A DNA stretch of 64,000 bases from Acer yangbiense (taxonomy: Eukaryota > Streptophyta > Magnoliopsida > Sapindales > Sapindaceae), in assembly GCA_008009225.1 (NCBI GenBank), contig CM017762.1:54451078-54515077 (forward strand). Reading direction: 5' to 3'. Below the pieces are notes generated by a model, which was not told where the DNA came from, searched no databases, and saw nothing but the letters and a program-made list of their open reading frames with translations. Positions 54,256 through 64,000 of the stretch are shown piece after piece; the stretch's first letter is position 1; every line of letters begins with the position of its first letter. A program made the translations under genes and the position numbers.

Positions 54256-55557
54256 TTGTCCGTTTTTGAGGTAGCCACAAGCTCCGTACTGGTAAGGCAG
54301 GAAGAGGGGATCCAGAAACCGATATACTACACCAGCAAAGCACTGTTACCAGCCGAAACAAGGTACTCACCGGCCGAAAAAATGGCACTCGCTCTAATAA
54401 CAGCGGCAAGGAAGTTAAGGCCATATTTCCAAGCTCATAAAATTAGAATATACACCAATTGCCCACTGAAACTAATCCTGCAGAAACCAGAAGTATCCGG
54501 TCGATTAACGAAGTGGGCGATCGAGTTAAGTGAATTCGATGTAGAGTATCTCCCAAGGATGGCAATTAAAGCTCAAGCAGTGGCAGACTTTGTAGCAGAG
54601 TTCACCGAGCCAAGTATAGAGGTGGCAAGAATGATGGTGGAGCAAAATAAGAAAGTATTCAAATGGCAACTCCGCGTTGATGGCACATCAAACACGCACG
54701 GCAGCGGGGCATGGGTAGTAGTGTCAACTCCGGAAGGAGATTCAGTCGAATGTGCCTTGCGTTTTGACTTCAAAGCAACTAATAATCAAGTTGAATACGA
54801 GGCACTCATAGTAGGCTTAAAAGTTGCACTGTCCTAGGAGCAGATGAGGTAGAAATCTTCAGCGACTCTTAAGTTGTTGTTAATCAGGTACTAGATGAAT
54901 ACCAGGCGAGAGATGAAAGCATGATCACCTACCTAGAGCTAGCAAGGGAGCTACTGGAAAGATTTAAAGAATACAAAATTATTGGTAGTAGTGTCAACTC
55001 CGGAAGGAGATTCAGTCGAATGTGCCTTGCGTTTTGACTTCAAAGCAACTAATAATCAAGCTGAATACGAGGCACTCATAGCAGGCTTAAAAGTTTGCAC
55101 TGTCCTAGGAGCAGATGAGGTAGAAATCTTCAGCGACTCTCAAGTTGTTGTTAATCAGGTGCTAGATGAATACCAGGCGAGAGATGAAAGCATGATCACC
55201 TACCTAGAGCTAGCAAGGGAGCTACTGGAAAGATTTAAAGAATACAGAATTATTCATGTCCCCAGAGAAGAAAACGAGCCGGCTGACGCCTTGGCCAAGT
55301 TAACATCTGCCACAATCAACATTTGGCCCAAAACTATCTCTATGATCCGCCTATTACAGCCGAGTATAGTCAGATCAAAGGAAGTGGGGGCAGTCTTTGG
55401 TGAGAGGAACAGCTGGGTCACACCAATCCAAGAATATCTCATCAATGATGTACTCCCAAGTGACCCATTGGAAGCGAAACGGTTGAAGTACAGAGCTACA
55501 AGGTATTCAGTGCTCAATGGAGAACTGTACAAAAGGGGGTACTCAAGGGCACTGTAG
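54256..55557 (+). pseudogene. Retrotransposon RNase H region with a 270-bp duplication
   Basis: An RT-linked RNase H (YYTSKALLPAETRYSPAEK to MAIKAQAVADFVAEF), then a second RNase-H-like domain typical of Tat elements (LRVDGTSNTHGSGAWVV, NNQ.EYEALI.GLKVA). The second domain is partly duplicated: 54714-54983 is repeated from 54984 (offset 270-271). The first copy lacks one T (AAAGTTGC against AAAGTTTGC) and stops early; the second reads on through FSDSQVVVNQVLDEY to PADALAKL. It ends at an in-frame TAG at 55555. Confidence 0.85.
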
Positions 55558-56656
55558 AGATGTGTCGGGCTTGAAGAAGCAGAAGGTATCCTGAGAAGCA
55601 TACATAGTGGAAACTGTGGGAACCACGCTGGGGGTGTCAACTTAGCCCACAAAACATTAAGACAGGGTTTTTATTGGCCAACACTATTCGCCGATGCCAA
55701 AAGAGTGGCAGCGAGATGTGAGGCGTGTCAAAAGATTGGCAATAACATCCACCAACCACCTGAACTCTTGAAGAGCATTACCTCGCCTTGGCCATTCACC
55801 ATTCGCCATGTGGGGAATTGACTTGATCGGCCCAATGCCAATAGCAACTGGAGGAGCAAAGCACTCTATAGTAGCTATGGATTATTTTACGAAGTGAGTA
55901 GAAGCCGAACCATTGGTACATATAACAGAAGCAAACACTATAAGCTTTGTGAAGAAAAATATCCTATACAGATTCGGAATACCAAACACCATCATCACGG
56001 ACAATGGGACCCAATTCGACGGTAAGAAATTCAGGGAGCTGTGCGACAAGTACGGCATTAACAACTACTACACCTCCCCAGCACATCCATAGACGAATGG
56101 CCAGACTGAAGTAGTGAACAAGATCATAAAACACAACCTGAAAGCTAAGTTGGCAGCAAAAAAGGGGAGCTGGGCAGATAAATTACCACAGGTACTCTGG
56201 GCATATCGAACCACAGAAAGGGGTTCAACAGGTGAGACCCCATATTTCATGGCATATGGGGCTGAAGCTGTCATTCCCGTGGAAACAGCATTCTCTTCAC
56301 CAAGGGTACAGCTTTTTCAACAAGAACTCAACATTGATATGCTAAAATGCGGCCTGGATGAATTAGAAGAAAGAAGAGAGCGCGCACAAATAAGGAATAC
56401 TGCATACCAACAGAGGGTAGCCAGATACTACAACTCACATGTGCGTGAAAGAAGGTTCTCGCTTGGCGAGTTAGTGCTGAAAAAGGTGAACCTAGGAACA
56501 AGAGACAAAGCTGCAGGGTCACTCGCAGACAAATGGGAAGGGCGTTATCAAATTACAGGCATAGCTGGTCACGGGGCATATCGCATTACTCGAGAGGGTT
56601 TAGGCGAACTACCTCATTCATGCAATGCGCAGTACTTGAAGATATATTACCCTTGA
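55558..56656 (+). pseudogene. Retrotransposon integrase
   Basis: An HHCC zinc-binding region (HSGNCGNHAGG, then CEACQK), LRQGFYWPTLFADA, and the catalytic core with GIDLIGPMP, IITDNGTQFDG and the NGQTEVVNKIIKH Glu, then a C-terminal domain ending YLKIYYP at 56656. No chromodomain follows. Defects: a small duplication at about 55793-55805 (CCATTCACCATTCGCC) shifts the frame, and in-frame TGA (about 55892) and TAG (about 56089) fall where Trp and Gln are expected. Confidence 0.88.
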
Positions 56657-56772
56657 TTTTTTCATTACTTTTAGGATTTATTTCAATCTTTTTATTCTTA
56701 GACAGTTTTCATTTTAGCAGTTTTATCTGTGATTATGTTAACGAGTTGCAGGAAGTATTTAATAAAGAGTAA

Positions 56773-57270
56773 TTTATTATTGAAGATTCGTGATTTGACT
56801 CGCCAGTCACAAAGGGCATTCGCCGTCATGCATCACTACCATCGCGTACAGATGAATCTCGTACTCGCAGCAAACTGGCGAGAAAAATAAAATCCCAAGT
56901 TATAGAAATTGGCAATCGCCATTACGGGAAAAGCAAAATCCCTAAAAAGACAAGCAAAAAGCATGAGGGAGACGTCCCAATAATATGCTAAAACTCAACA
57001 ATGGCAGCTGACTAAATAACATGTTAAAAACTTAGTGTATGGTCAGATACGTCCTGACAAACACTGAGTACGCCGAAACTCAGCAATGGCAGCTGAATAA
57101 AGCTGTAAAATATGCTAAAAACTTGGTGAAACACTAAGTACGCCGAAACTCAGCAATGGCAGCTGAATAAAACTGTAAAATATGCTAAAAACTTGGTGAA
57201 ACACTAAGTAAGCCGAAAACTCAACAATGGCAGCTGAACAAAAATAGAGCTAGAGGAGTTGTAAAATAAT
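56773..57270 (+). repeat. Short repeats between integrase and the antisense frames
   Basis: A unit of about 65 bases (AAACTCAGCAATGGCAGCTG, then AATAAA.CTGTAAAATATGC) recurs three to four times between 56985 and 57240. It is noncoding. Confidence 0.7.
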
Positions 57271-58216
57271 TTATAGAATCAAAAAGTCATTTACACTCGA
57301 AGGTTCAAGAAAGATATAAATATTTACAATTGAAGACCTAATCTCAATTAGCTGCAGGAGGTCCCTCGCTGTCTTTCTCATCTTCGATCTCCTCTTTAGA
57401 AGGCCAGGTAATCTCTTCGTCCCCATCCGGCATAAAAGGTCCATAATCCCTACCGGCATAAAAGGTCCATAATCCCTACCGGCAACAGGACCCAAATCAG
57501 GTTCAGCACCAGAGCCAGAAAAGCTGCCCTTCTGGTCGGAGTAGTAAGTGTTGAAAACACGTCTACTGGGAATTTCTAAATGTATAGGATGAGGCTCAGT
57601 CCTGTTATAACGGCAGTGGGCTTTCCATCGTTTTATCTGATATTTAATCGAACCCACTCCGCTGGCCATATGCTGTTTCAGAGACCTGTCAAAGCGATTT
57701 AAGGCCTTCTCATTCGAATGGTCCTTCATGGCGAAGAACTTCTTCGACTGCCTCATACCCCGTTCAAATTCATGTAGCAAAAGCGCATCATAAGCAGGGG
57801 ATCTCTTAAAACGATCAACTGCTTCAACCTCCAACATGGCCTTGAGATCATTCAAGATAACTTCATGCGAGGACAACTGGTTGCGCAGGTCCAAAGCCTC
57901 ACGCTCAACTCTCTCTTTTGCCTCCTCAGCTAGTCGCTCAGTCTCAAAACGTGCCGCGAGTGATTCTTGATTAGCGGAGAGTTGCTCTCGCAGCGAACGA
58001 ATCTCTTCCTCAGCAGCAGCCAATTTATCTTCAGCAACCAGTTGAGCTGAAAGATAACCATCTGCAGATTCCCTCAACTGAGCAAGTTGCTGAGTATGGA
58101 CTTCCTCAGCAGAGAGTTTCTCAGCTGCCAAAATAGAAGTTTATTCCCGCAGGTGTTTCACATCCCTCGAAAGGAAATTCCCTCACCTATAGGTGTCAGT
58201 CAACTCAGACATCATC
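57271..58216 (-). pseudogene. Antisense frame of the Tat element: coiled-coil block
   Basis: After a likely acceptor near 58217 (TTTCCTTTCAG on the minus strand) the frame starts MMSELTDTYR, has in-frame TGA and TAA at about 58188 and 58141, then a long open stretch rich in Glu, Ala and Leu (EEEIRSLREQLSANQESLAA and similar), strongly coiled-coil, followed by a basic region (KYQIKRWKAHCRYN). This is the third block of the antisense gene. Its function is unknown. Confidence 0.7.
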
Positions 58217-58236
58217 TGAAAGGAAAAACAGTCAAG

Positions 58237-59316
58237 TCAGGAAACATGCGAACGAAAAATACAACATGAATACCGCAAGAGACTCACCAGGGAGTGGCAA
58301 TTGAAGAAAAATTCCATCTTCTTGTTACAAGACCTGCTCTTCACGTGCTCACAACCTTCACCAACATAAATGTTGTTGTTCATTATATGTGAGCAAATCT
58401 CCGCAGCCGTGAAATCTGAAAGGGAAATAGACCCTTCTCCCTCACCAATTTCGGTTGGATCCACGGGAGGAACTTCACGGGCAATACCCGAACCTGACGC
58501 AGAAGCCCCGGTCTGCTTTGATGGCTCCGGTTTATCAGCTGGCCCTGGCTGACCAGATGGCCCAGGTTGATTAGCAGAAGATACGTTCGACTCACCCACA
58601 GTCGCCGGAGGAGAAGCTGCACCAGTCAGGGAGGAAGTAGGAACATTCGACCTATTAACTTCTTCAGAAGGTGAGGACACCACCGCACTCACCTCACAAG
58701 CAAGAGCCTCAGGAACAGGTGTTTGAGTAGAAGGAGTTTCGGTGAATACAGGTTCATCAGCACCCTCCTCGTCAGAAGAAACAACATACTGCACAACTTT
58801 TGATGCCCGCTTCAAAGGTCGAGCAGTGTGATCAGGGGTGCCCTCAACCGAGCGTTTGCCTCTACCGATCCTAGGGGTTAGATCATTCGCAGGATCAAGG
58901 GGAGTTTCAGGGACATCCGAGTCAAAAATAGGAGTATCACTGACTGACCCTGAAACTCCAACTTTCTCTTTTCCCTTACGGTTGGAGGTAGCTGCAGGAG
59001 TGGTCGTAGCAGCAGTAGTCGTAGCAGGAATGTTCACAGCAGCCTCTGTATACACAGAGGGTTGTCCCGATTCGACCCCACCCTCAAGAATATCACCAGC
59101 TTCCTCGCCATCGGAGGGATCGCCACCATCCGGGCTAGCAACTCCTTCCTTGGCCAAACCAGCAGCATGTCTTTTACTGGCAGCCTCGGAATTCTTTACT
59201 GCCCGGGCTTGTAGATCGTAAACTGTGTCAAAGTCACTCACTGCAAGAAAAATAGACCAAGTATCACTAGCAGAATAAAAAGAAGCAGTAATACAAAAGG
59301 AAAAAAGAACAGACAA
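58237..59316 (-). pseudogene. Antisense frame of the Tat element: Ser/Pro/Glu-rich block
   Basis: Probable exon about 59243-58288, from an acceptor CTTGCAG to a donor CTG/GTGAGT. Low-complexity Ser/Thr/Pro/Glu-rich protein with a nuclear-type basic stretch (RIGRGKRSVEGT, RPLKRASK). It joins the Transposase_28-like block to the coiled-coil block. The edges of the open frame beyond the splice sites are intronic. Confidence 0.6.
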
Positions 59317-59399
59317 ACTTACAACGAAGTAGCCTAGCAGGTAGGCATGGGAAAATCCGTTAAGCGATCATTTTTTCCTCATCCAAGAGGAAGAACCTA

Positions 59400-60438
59400 T
59401 CCCTCGAGTCTAAAGGAAGGACGGCCGCCGCGGCGAGGTGAGAGATCTCCCCATCTAGAAAACGGGGACGGCTTTCGACCAGGCTTCAGGAGATGTGAAG
59501 TGCCTGGGAACTTTCTTCGCCAAAAGATTACGGCGACTGCTGGCTGGCACATCTCGGCCCCACTCGCCACCAGCAAAAAACCAACTATTTTTCCACCTCT
59601 TGTTTGAAGTGGGAAAGCCCCATATAAAACCCTTCTTCTTCTCGTCACCTGAGATCTCCACCTGACCGGGGTTCACCGCGCCCTCAGGGATCCAGCTCTA
59701 TACAGGTGAAGAGAGAAGGAAATACGTGCCGCAATTGCCCGCCTGTCTTAGCGTGTAAAAATGGCGGATCTCGCGAGGTGTAGGGGGCCCATAACCTTTC
59801 AACTTCCACATTAGGCACATGCATATCAATATCCTATAACTATTTGGGGCGAGTTGTGCCGGCGCAATTCGGGCCTCCGTGAGGAACCTGGCAATGAAAG
59901 GCTGAAGGGGAAGGGTTACCCCACAGCTGAGCATGGCGCCATAAATAGCAACCGCATTCTTGGGGGGATTCCAGACGGCTCGATCACCAGGTAGCATCAA
60001 GGTCACTGAGTCTGGAATATCGAAGCGACTCTTGTACTTGAGGAGCTCGCCCTCGCCAACCACATTAACTTCCGTATCGAAAGAGCATGGACGATCTAAC
60101 GAAAAATGCAGCCTATCTCGTTGATGGGCTTCAACGTCAGAATCAATAGTCGTCTGCGCATCCAGTAGGGACTCACGAGGAGCCCTAGAGGCGCGTCGTT
60201 TGCTACCACTTGGTTTAGAAGACCTCGGCATCGCTGGAGAATCACTAATGGAGGACGAAGGAGAAATATTAGGGATAAAATTATCTTCAAAAGATGAAAC
60301 GAAAACAGAAAGTGGAACCGGAGAATCCGGGTGAAAATTACGAATCAAAGATTCAATTTTGTCCGCAGTACATTTATCACCAAGCTCTATAGCTTGCATC
60401 ATCTGATTAAAAAGAGCAGAACGCAAGGAGGGATCCAT
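59400..60438 (-). pseudogene. Antisense frame of the Tat element: Transposase_28-like block
   Basis: Starts MDPSLRSALFNQMMQAIEL, then Ser-rich and basic sequence, then the conserved core GDRAVWNPPKNAVAIYGAML, TLPLQPFIARFLTEARIAPA and LAPNSYRILICM, the hallmark of the plant 'putative gypsy type transposon' family (Pfam Transposase_28). A TAG at 59698 interrupts the frame, which continues with MNPGQVEISGDEKKKGFIW to about 59455. Such antisense genes are known in Tat/Retand retrotransposons. Their role is unresolved. Confidence 0.75.
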
Positions 60439-61060
60439 GAAAACTCACCAGAAAAACCCTAGGTTCGAAGGATGAGCAAGAAGATTGGGAACGTCGAGTT
60501 GTAAGCACGATCGATTTCGAGGCAAGCCGTCTGACAGGGAAACGAAATGGAAGAAATTCGTGGCAGAAATTTCTGAGGGAGATGAAGGAACTCTGTTTTG
60601 AGAGAATGAGAAAATAGAAAAATAAATGGAGAGAGCAAAGTGGGGAAGAAGAAGCGACCGGGCCTTAAAAAGAGGGAACTTTGAAATTCAAAAAGAATAA
60701 AAAAAAGGGGAGAGAAAATCAAATAAGAGATATGCAATTAATTTGAGTGACGGCCACAGTAACCAGCCGCAACAGTCACCACCAAATATTGGACAGGTGG
60801 CGTCTCGGGGATCACCAAGCAGTCAGAATGTCCCTTCACCTGTCAAGTAAGTGGAAGCGCTGAAAGTTGTGTGGTTAAAATTAAAAGCTTACACCGGAAG
60901 AATCAACCAATCAATGCAACGCGTGGTGAAAAGAAAAAAGAGGGAGTTAATTACAAAAGGCGCCGAAATCTTAAAGGCATAGATATAAATACTGCTCGCA
61001 GAGGCAAACGAAGTAAAAAGAGCAAGCCATTCGCCCAGCTCGAAGTATTTATGGGGGTAT
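60439..61060. other. Antisense-gene 5' region and pre-3'-LTR spacer
   Basis: Upstream of the antisense start codon, presumably its promoter, then about 300 bp to the 3' LTR. No further gene is seen. Confidence 0.5.
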
Positions 61061-61758
61061 TGTTGTATGTATAAATTCGCCAAGCAGACATGTCACCAAA
61101 GGAGTCAATAAATGATGAAGAAAAGGTTGCCACGTCACTCGTTGACCGGGTCAAGGGAGAAAATGTGGTCAGTCAGAATATCAACGTCTTAAATCAATAG
61201 TCAAAGATGTGGTCGCCAGAGGTAGATATATACTCGTCAAAGGTAGAAATGTGGTCGCCGAAGGATAATACCCAGGAGTGAAGGTACTCGCTGCATCAGC
61301 ATACTGGGCCCAAAGCGACTCGGCAGAAACACAAAAATAAAACCCTAACTTCTAGAAGACCCATGGCAACAAGGAATCATAAAAAGGAAAAGAGATAGAA
61401 CATATCCGGATCTGTGACAACATGAGAATCCTAGTACGAATCAAAGGAGGAATCCTACCACCAACACGGCTAAAAACAGGGGGAAACCCTAATTAACATA
61501 TATAAATAAAACCATCTATCCCATGAGAAAGAGGTTCGAAAACCTAGAGAGAAAAGAGCAATTGTATAAGAGATATGAGTGTGTAACAAAGCAATAGAAT
61601 CGAGTATTATCTTTCTGCCCTCTGGGGCGCCGTGGTTTTTTCCCATTCAAGGGTTTTCCACGTAAAAACTGTCTCTTGCATGCATTCTTGATTTTCTCGT
61701 TTTAAACTGAATTAATATAACTGTTGAGTGCGTGGCAATCCAAATTTCACCGTCAACA
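61061..61758 (+). repeat. 3' LTR of the Tat-type element
   Basis: 698 bp, TGTTGTATG...CGTCAACA, followed by the GAGAT target copy. Contains a candidate TATA (CATATATAAATA at about 61498). Confidence 0.92.
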
Positions 61759-62388
61759 GAGATTATACAAGGAAGCAAGATCTTTAAGTTGTACGTGGTG
61801 GTGGGGACGACGGTGGGCCTGTTCTTGCCGCTAGCGTATGTGCTTGGTAGCTTTGGGAGAGGAGACGACAACGCAGTTCGATCAGCGACGCCACACCTGT
61901 TCTTGCTTTCGTTTCAAATCTTGACTGAGAATGTTTCAAATCCTATACACTGTGAGGAGAGTCTTCGTCATTCTCGATTGGCCAACTCTGGTGAGGCGGT
62001 GGCTGTGAGGGAGGCGGGGCGGCGTCGGCATCGGTGGTGGACATGGAGGGATCTCCTCCGGCATCAACTTCCGGCGGTGGTCACCACCATTCCTGACCAG
62101 TTTTTTTTTCTTCATATTTTTAGTTTTTAGTTTTTTATTATATTATTATTAAATATAAGGGTAATACTGTCTTTTAATAAAATAGTGAGGGTTTTTTAGA
62201 CATTGCATAAGCATTAAGCTAGCTTCTACTTCAAAAAGCAACCCCCAACCAACTTCTCAAAAGTTGCTTATTGGAGAAGCAAATTGTAAAATAAGTGTTT
62301 TTGGGAAGTTTACCAAACACCCATTTACTCAAAACTTGAGAAATAAATTATTATTTCCCAAGCAAAAGCAATCCCAAACATAGACTTA

Positions 62389-63295
62389 TTTTGTATTTTC
62401 TTGATTAATTTGAATTTTATTTTGAAGCTCATTTGTTTTCATTTTTATGTATTTAAATATTGCAGTAGCCATCACGAACGTTTAACCAAATTGTGCAGTT
62501 GAGATGGATTAAGACTGCTCTTGTGTTTCGCCTTGCATTGTAAATATTGCTTCATAATACCAACAGTAATAATGTCTCGTATATTCTTCTTTCTTGCATC
62601 AAATATTTATATTTATAAATATTTGTACTATTAACTGCGCTTATTTATTATTATTTTTTCTTTTCCTTCTTTGATTGTTTATTAATTTTGTTTCCTTTCT
62701 TGATAATTTTACTTGTCGAATTAGAAATACTTGTATTTTAGATATATTTCTGCTCATCAAATATATATATTTATATATATTTGTACTTTGTAATACATAT
62801 ATGTATATATACTTTAAATTAAAAAAAAATATGGGACTTTTAATAACTTTGTTTTGTTTAATACCATATTTATTTATTTTTTAATTTTCAATTTTAAATT
62901 ACAAAATATTTAAATATAAATTATAAAAGGTTTCTTAAAAAAAATAAAAATAAAAATAAATGTTTAAAGAAGAAATTACCCTTAATTTTGATAGTCAAAC
63001 TTGATTAAATTTGGTCAAAGTTTGACCAAGTTTAACTAGAACAGGCAAAGTGATTGTCAGTTTTCATTAAAATTGTTTCTCGATGTAAAGAGCGAATATC
63101 AGTGGGGTTGGGTGCAATTTGGTGTATTTAGAATCAAATTGGACAAGAATTTCATACAAGAAGCTCCGCCCATAACTATTATTGCACCCAAAGACCATGT
63201 CTTGGTTTGTCAATGCAACCTGAAACGGTGTCGTTCAAGTAATCTGGTGCTAATATATAAGGCGAGAAAACGAATTGATCAATGTAGAGAGTGAC
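62389..63295 (+). repeat. NLR downstream region and NTAQ1 promoter relic after NLR3
   Basis: 62389-62830 matches 10713-11110 after NLR2 (TATTTAAATATTGCAGTAGC, CCAAATTGTGCAGTTGAG, ACTTGTCGAATT, GAAATACTTGTATTTTAGAT). 63125-63295 matches the NTAQ1 promoter at 11335-11450 (AATCAAATTGGACAAGAATT, CCCAAAGAC, ATATATAAG). No NTAQ1 exon follows, so this copy lost or never had the gene. Confidence 0.75.
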
Positions 63296-63637
63296 CAAAG
63301 GCCCTGTTTGGCACACCGGATTGGACTAAGATTGGACTATTTTAGTTCCAATCCAGTGTTTGGCGTTGTTTTGTAAGATGAGATTACTAGTCCCATAAGC
63401 AAAATAGTCCCATAAACATGGGATATAATAATACCACCTCCACCTCTGTCTTTATTAGTCCTAGGACTATTTATATATGGACCCCACTGTATTTAGGTCT
63501 CGTTTGTTTGACCGTATTGTATTGTATTAGAAAATTAAAATGTACGAAAATAATACAATACAGTATTGGGTGTAAACATTGTATCGTATTTTTTTAGTAC
63601 ATTTTAATTGCTTAATACAGCAAACACCATATTAACT
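63296..63637. repeat. TIR-like repeat fragments
   Basis: GGCCCTGTTTGGCACACCGG..GGATTGGACTA resembles the end of a Harbinger or hAT MITE. From 63495, CTCGTTTGTTTGACCGTATTG resembles the ends of the element at 764-1535. Ends cannot be paired with certainty. Confidence 0.4.
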
Positions 63638-64000
63638 GTTATAGGTAAAAATCGTCATAAAGGACACGTTATCACCATAAGAAGCCACGTAAGCATGAGT
63701 CAAGAGAAGTCAACTCGAAGGGGCAGAAATCCCCCAAGGTAACTTACTCGGCTAAAACTAAAGCAACCCGATCACAAACGAAGAGAATCGGCTCGGGCAG
63801 CAAGGCCTGCTCGGGATTCGATAAAAAAGATAGTTACCAGCATTCATGTCCCGAACACGTGGGCAGAATCAGTAACCAGCATCCCCACAATAAACAATGG
63901 TGCGGCTGCCCAGAGTTTAACAAGGAAACAAACAGGTTTCCCGTAAATAGAGGAGAAAGATTCTGGCCCAAACTCGGACTCAGCCAAATCGGGAAACATG
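63638..64000. mobile_element. Possible start of another LTR, cut by the window end
   Basis: An abrupt change to GC-richer sequence at TGTTATAGGTAAAAATCG; the text (CCACGTAAGCATGAGTCAAG, CTCGGGATTCG, CCCGAACACGTGG) has the character of a plant Gypsy LTR. The other end lies outside the window, so this is a guess. Confidence 0.35.

Larger units (their letters stand above)
47460..61763 (+). mobile_element. Ty3/Gypsy Tat-type LTR retrotransposon
   Basis: The element runs 47465-61758, flanked by GAGAT at 47460-47464 and 61759-61763. The LTRs are TG...CA, 698 bp each after removing the insertion in the 5' LTR. A primer-binding-like TTGGCGCTAGAAGG follows the 5' LTR at about 50664. Order: gag, protease, RT, RNase H, integrase on the plus strand, then three minus-strand coding blocks and a purine-rich ATGGGGGTAT before the 3' LTR. 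Integrase lacks a chromodomain and pol is followed by antisense frames, as in Tat/Retand elements. Hand alignment of the LTRs finds roughly 20-25 differences, about 3%. Many stops and frameshifts make it non-autonomous. Confidence 0.92.
47340..62090 (+). pseudogene. Captured plant membrane-protein gene fragment, split by the retrotransposon
   Basis: Joining 47340-47459 to 61759-61950 (removing the retrotransposon and one target copy) gives one open frame: a hydrophobic stretch LYAISAYLLILLQLAFPS, a Gly/Ser-rich loop, IIQGSKIFKLYVVVGTTVG, LFLPLAYVLGSFGRG, then HLFLLSFQILTENVS. At least two membrane-spanning segments are visible. After ENVS the resemblance to a membrane protein stops. It looks like part of a plant multi-pass membrane protein of unknown function. 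GC content is higher than the flanks, consistent with captured exon sequence. Confidence 0.6.
47102..62388. mobile_element. PIF/Harbinger-like element with a captured gene piece (host of nested insertions)
   Basis: The ends are 47105 (GGCTATGTTTGGTATTGC) and 62385 (reverse complement GTCTATGTTTGGGATTGC), flanked by TTA at 47102-47104 and 62386-62388. NLR2 provides the empty site: ACTTACAGTTATTTTGC at 10696-10712 corresponds to ACTTACACTTATTTTGT once the element is removed. Without its nested retrotransposon the element is about 980 bp. It carries a piece of a membrane-protein gene and no transposase, like a Pack-type element. It lies in what would be the second 3'-UTR intron of NLR3. Confidence 0.75.

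Overview
The window is plant nuclear DNA, most likely from a eudicot. It is AT-rich and has intron-containing genes, coiled-coil NB-ARC-LRR (CNL) disease-resistance genes of the RGA2-like type, and many nested plant transposable elements (Mutator, hAT, PIF/Harbinger, Ty3/Gypsy, a Ty1/Copia remnant). No bacterial-type operons, rRNA or CRISPR were seen. The species cannot be named from the sequence.

Layout: 1-3.3 kb holds repeats and a decayed copia RNase H fragment. Three single-exon CNL genes lie on the plus strand: NLR1 (3365-6031), NLR2 (7820-10432) and NLR3 (43346-45841). NLR2 and NLR3 are close paralogs. NLR1 carries a 24-residue tandem duplication in its NB-ARC domain; NLR3 has lost one LRR and its normal C-terminus. 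Downstream of NLR2 is a gene for N-terminal glutamine amidohydrolase (NTAQ1, N-degron pathway). It has six recognisable exons from 11453 to 22791, a frameshift in exon 5, and an 8.1-kb Mutator-like element (MULE) in its last intron. The MULE (13825-21916) has matching terminal repeats and a perfect 9-bp target duplication. It carries an open 815-residue transposase and a nine-exon DUF1985/Ulp1-protease gene (Kaonashi-like), plus a GC-rich palindromic array. A partial exosome RRP43 gene fragment follows (23.6-24.2 kb). A decayed hAT transposon (25.1-29.6 kb) holding three palindromic MITEs comes next, then a second, 3'-only copy of NTAQ1 (29.6-31.4 kb) and a relic of an NLR 3' flank (32.1-33.0 kb).

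From 33 to 43 kb there is no convincing host gene. The stretch is built from non-autonomous hAT, MITE and long-TIR elements, several with identifiable target duplications. After NLR3 there is a DnaJ20-like fragment, then a four-level nest: the NLR3 3' flank is split by a PIF/Harbinger-like element carrying a piece of a membrane-protein gene, that piece is split by a 14.3-kb Ty3/Gypsy Tat-type retrotransposon, and its 5' LTR is split by a 2.5-kb TG...CA element. Removing the last insertion restores a 698-bp 5' LTR, the same length as the 3' LTR. The NLR downstream flank and a piece of NTAQ1 promoter resume at 62.4-63.3 kb.

Interpretation: the ancestral unit was probably NLR plus NTAQ1, duplicated in tandem and then decayed. 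NLR1 and NLR2 keep full-length reading frames, NLR3 is C-terminally truncated, and both NTAQ1 copies look broken in complementary ways. The MULE genes are the best-preserved transposon genes. All calls are from reading the sequence; none was checked against a database.
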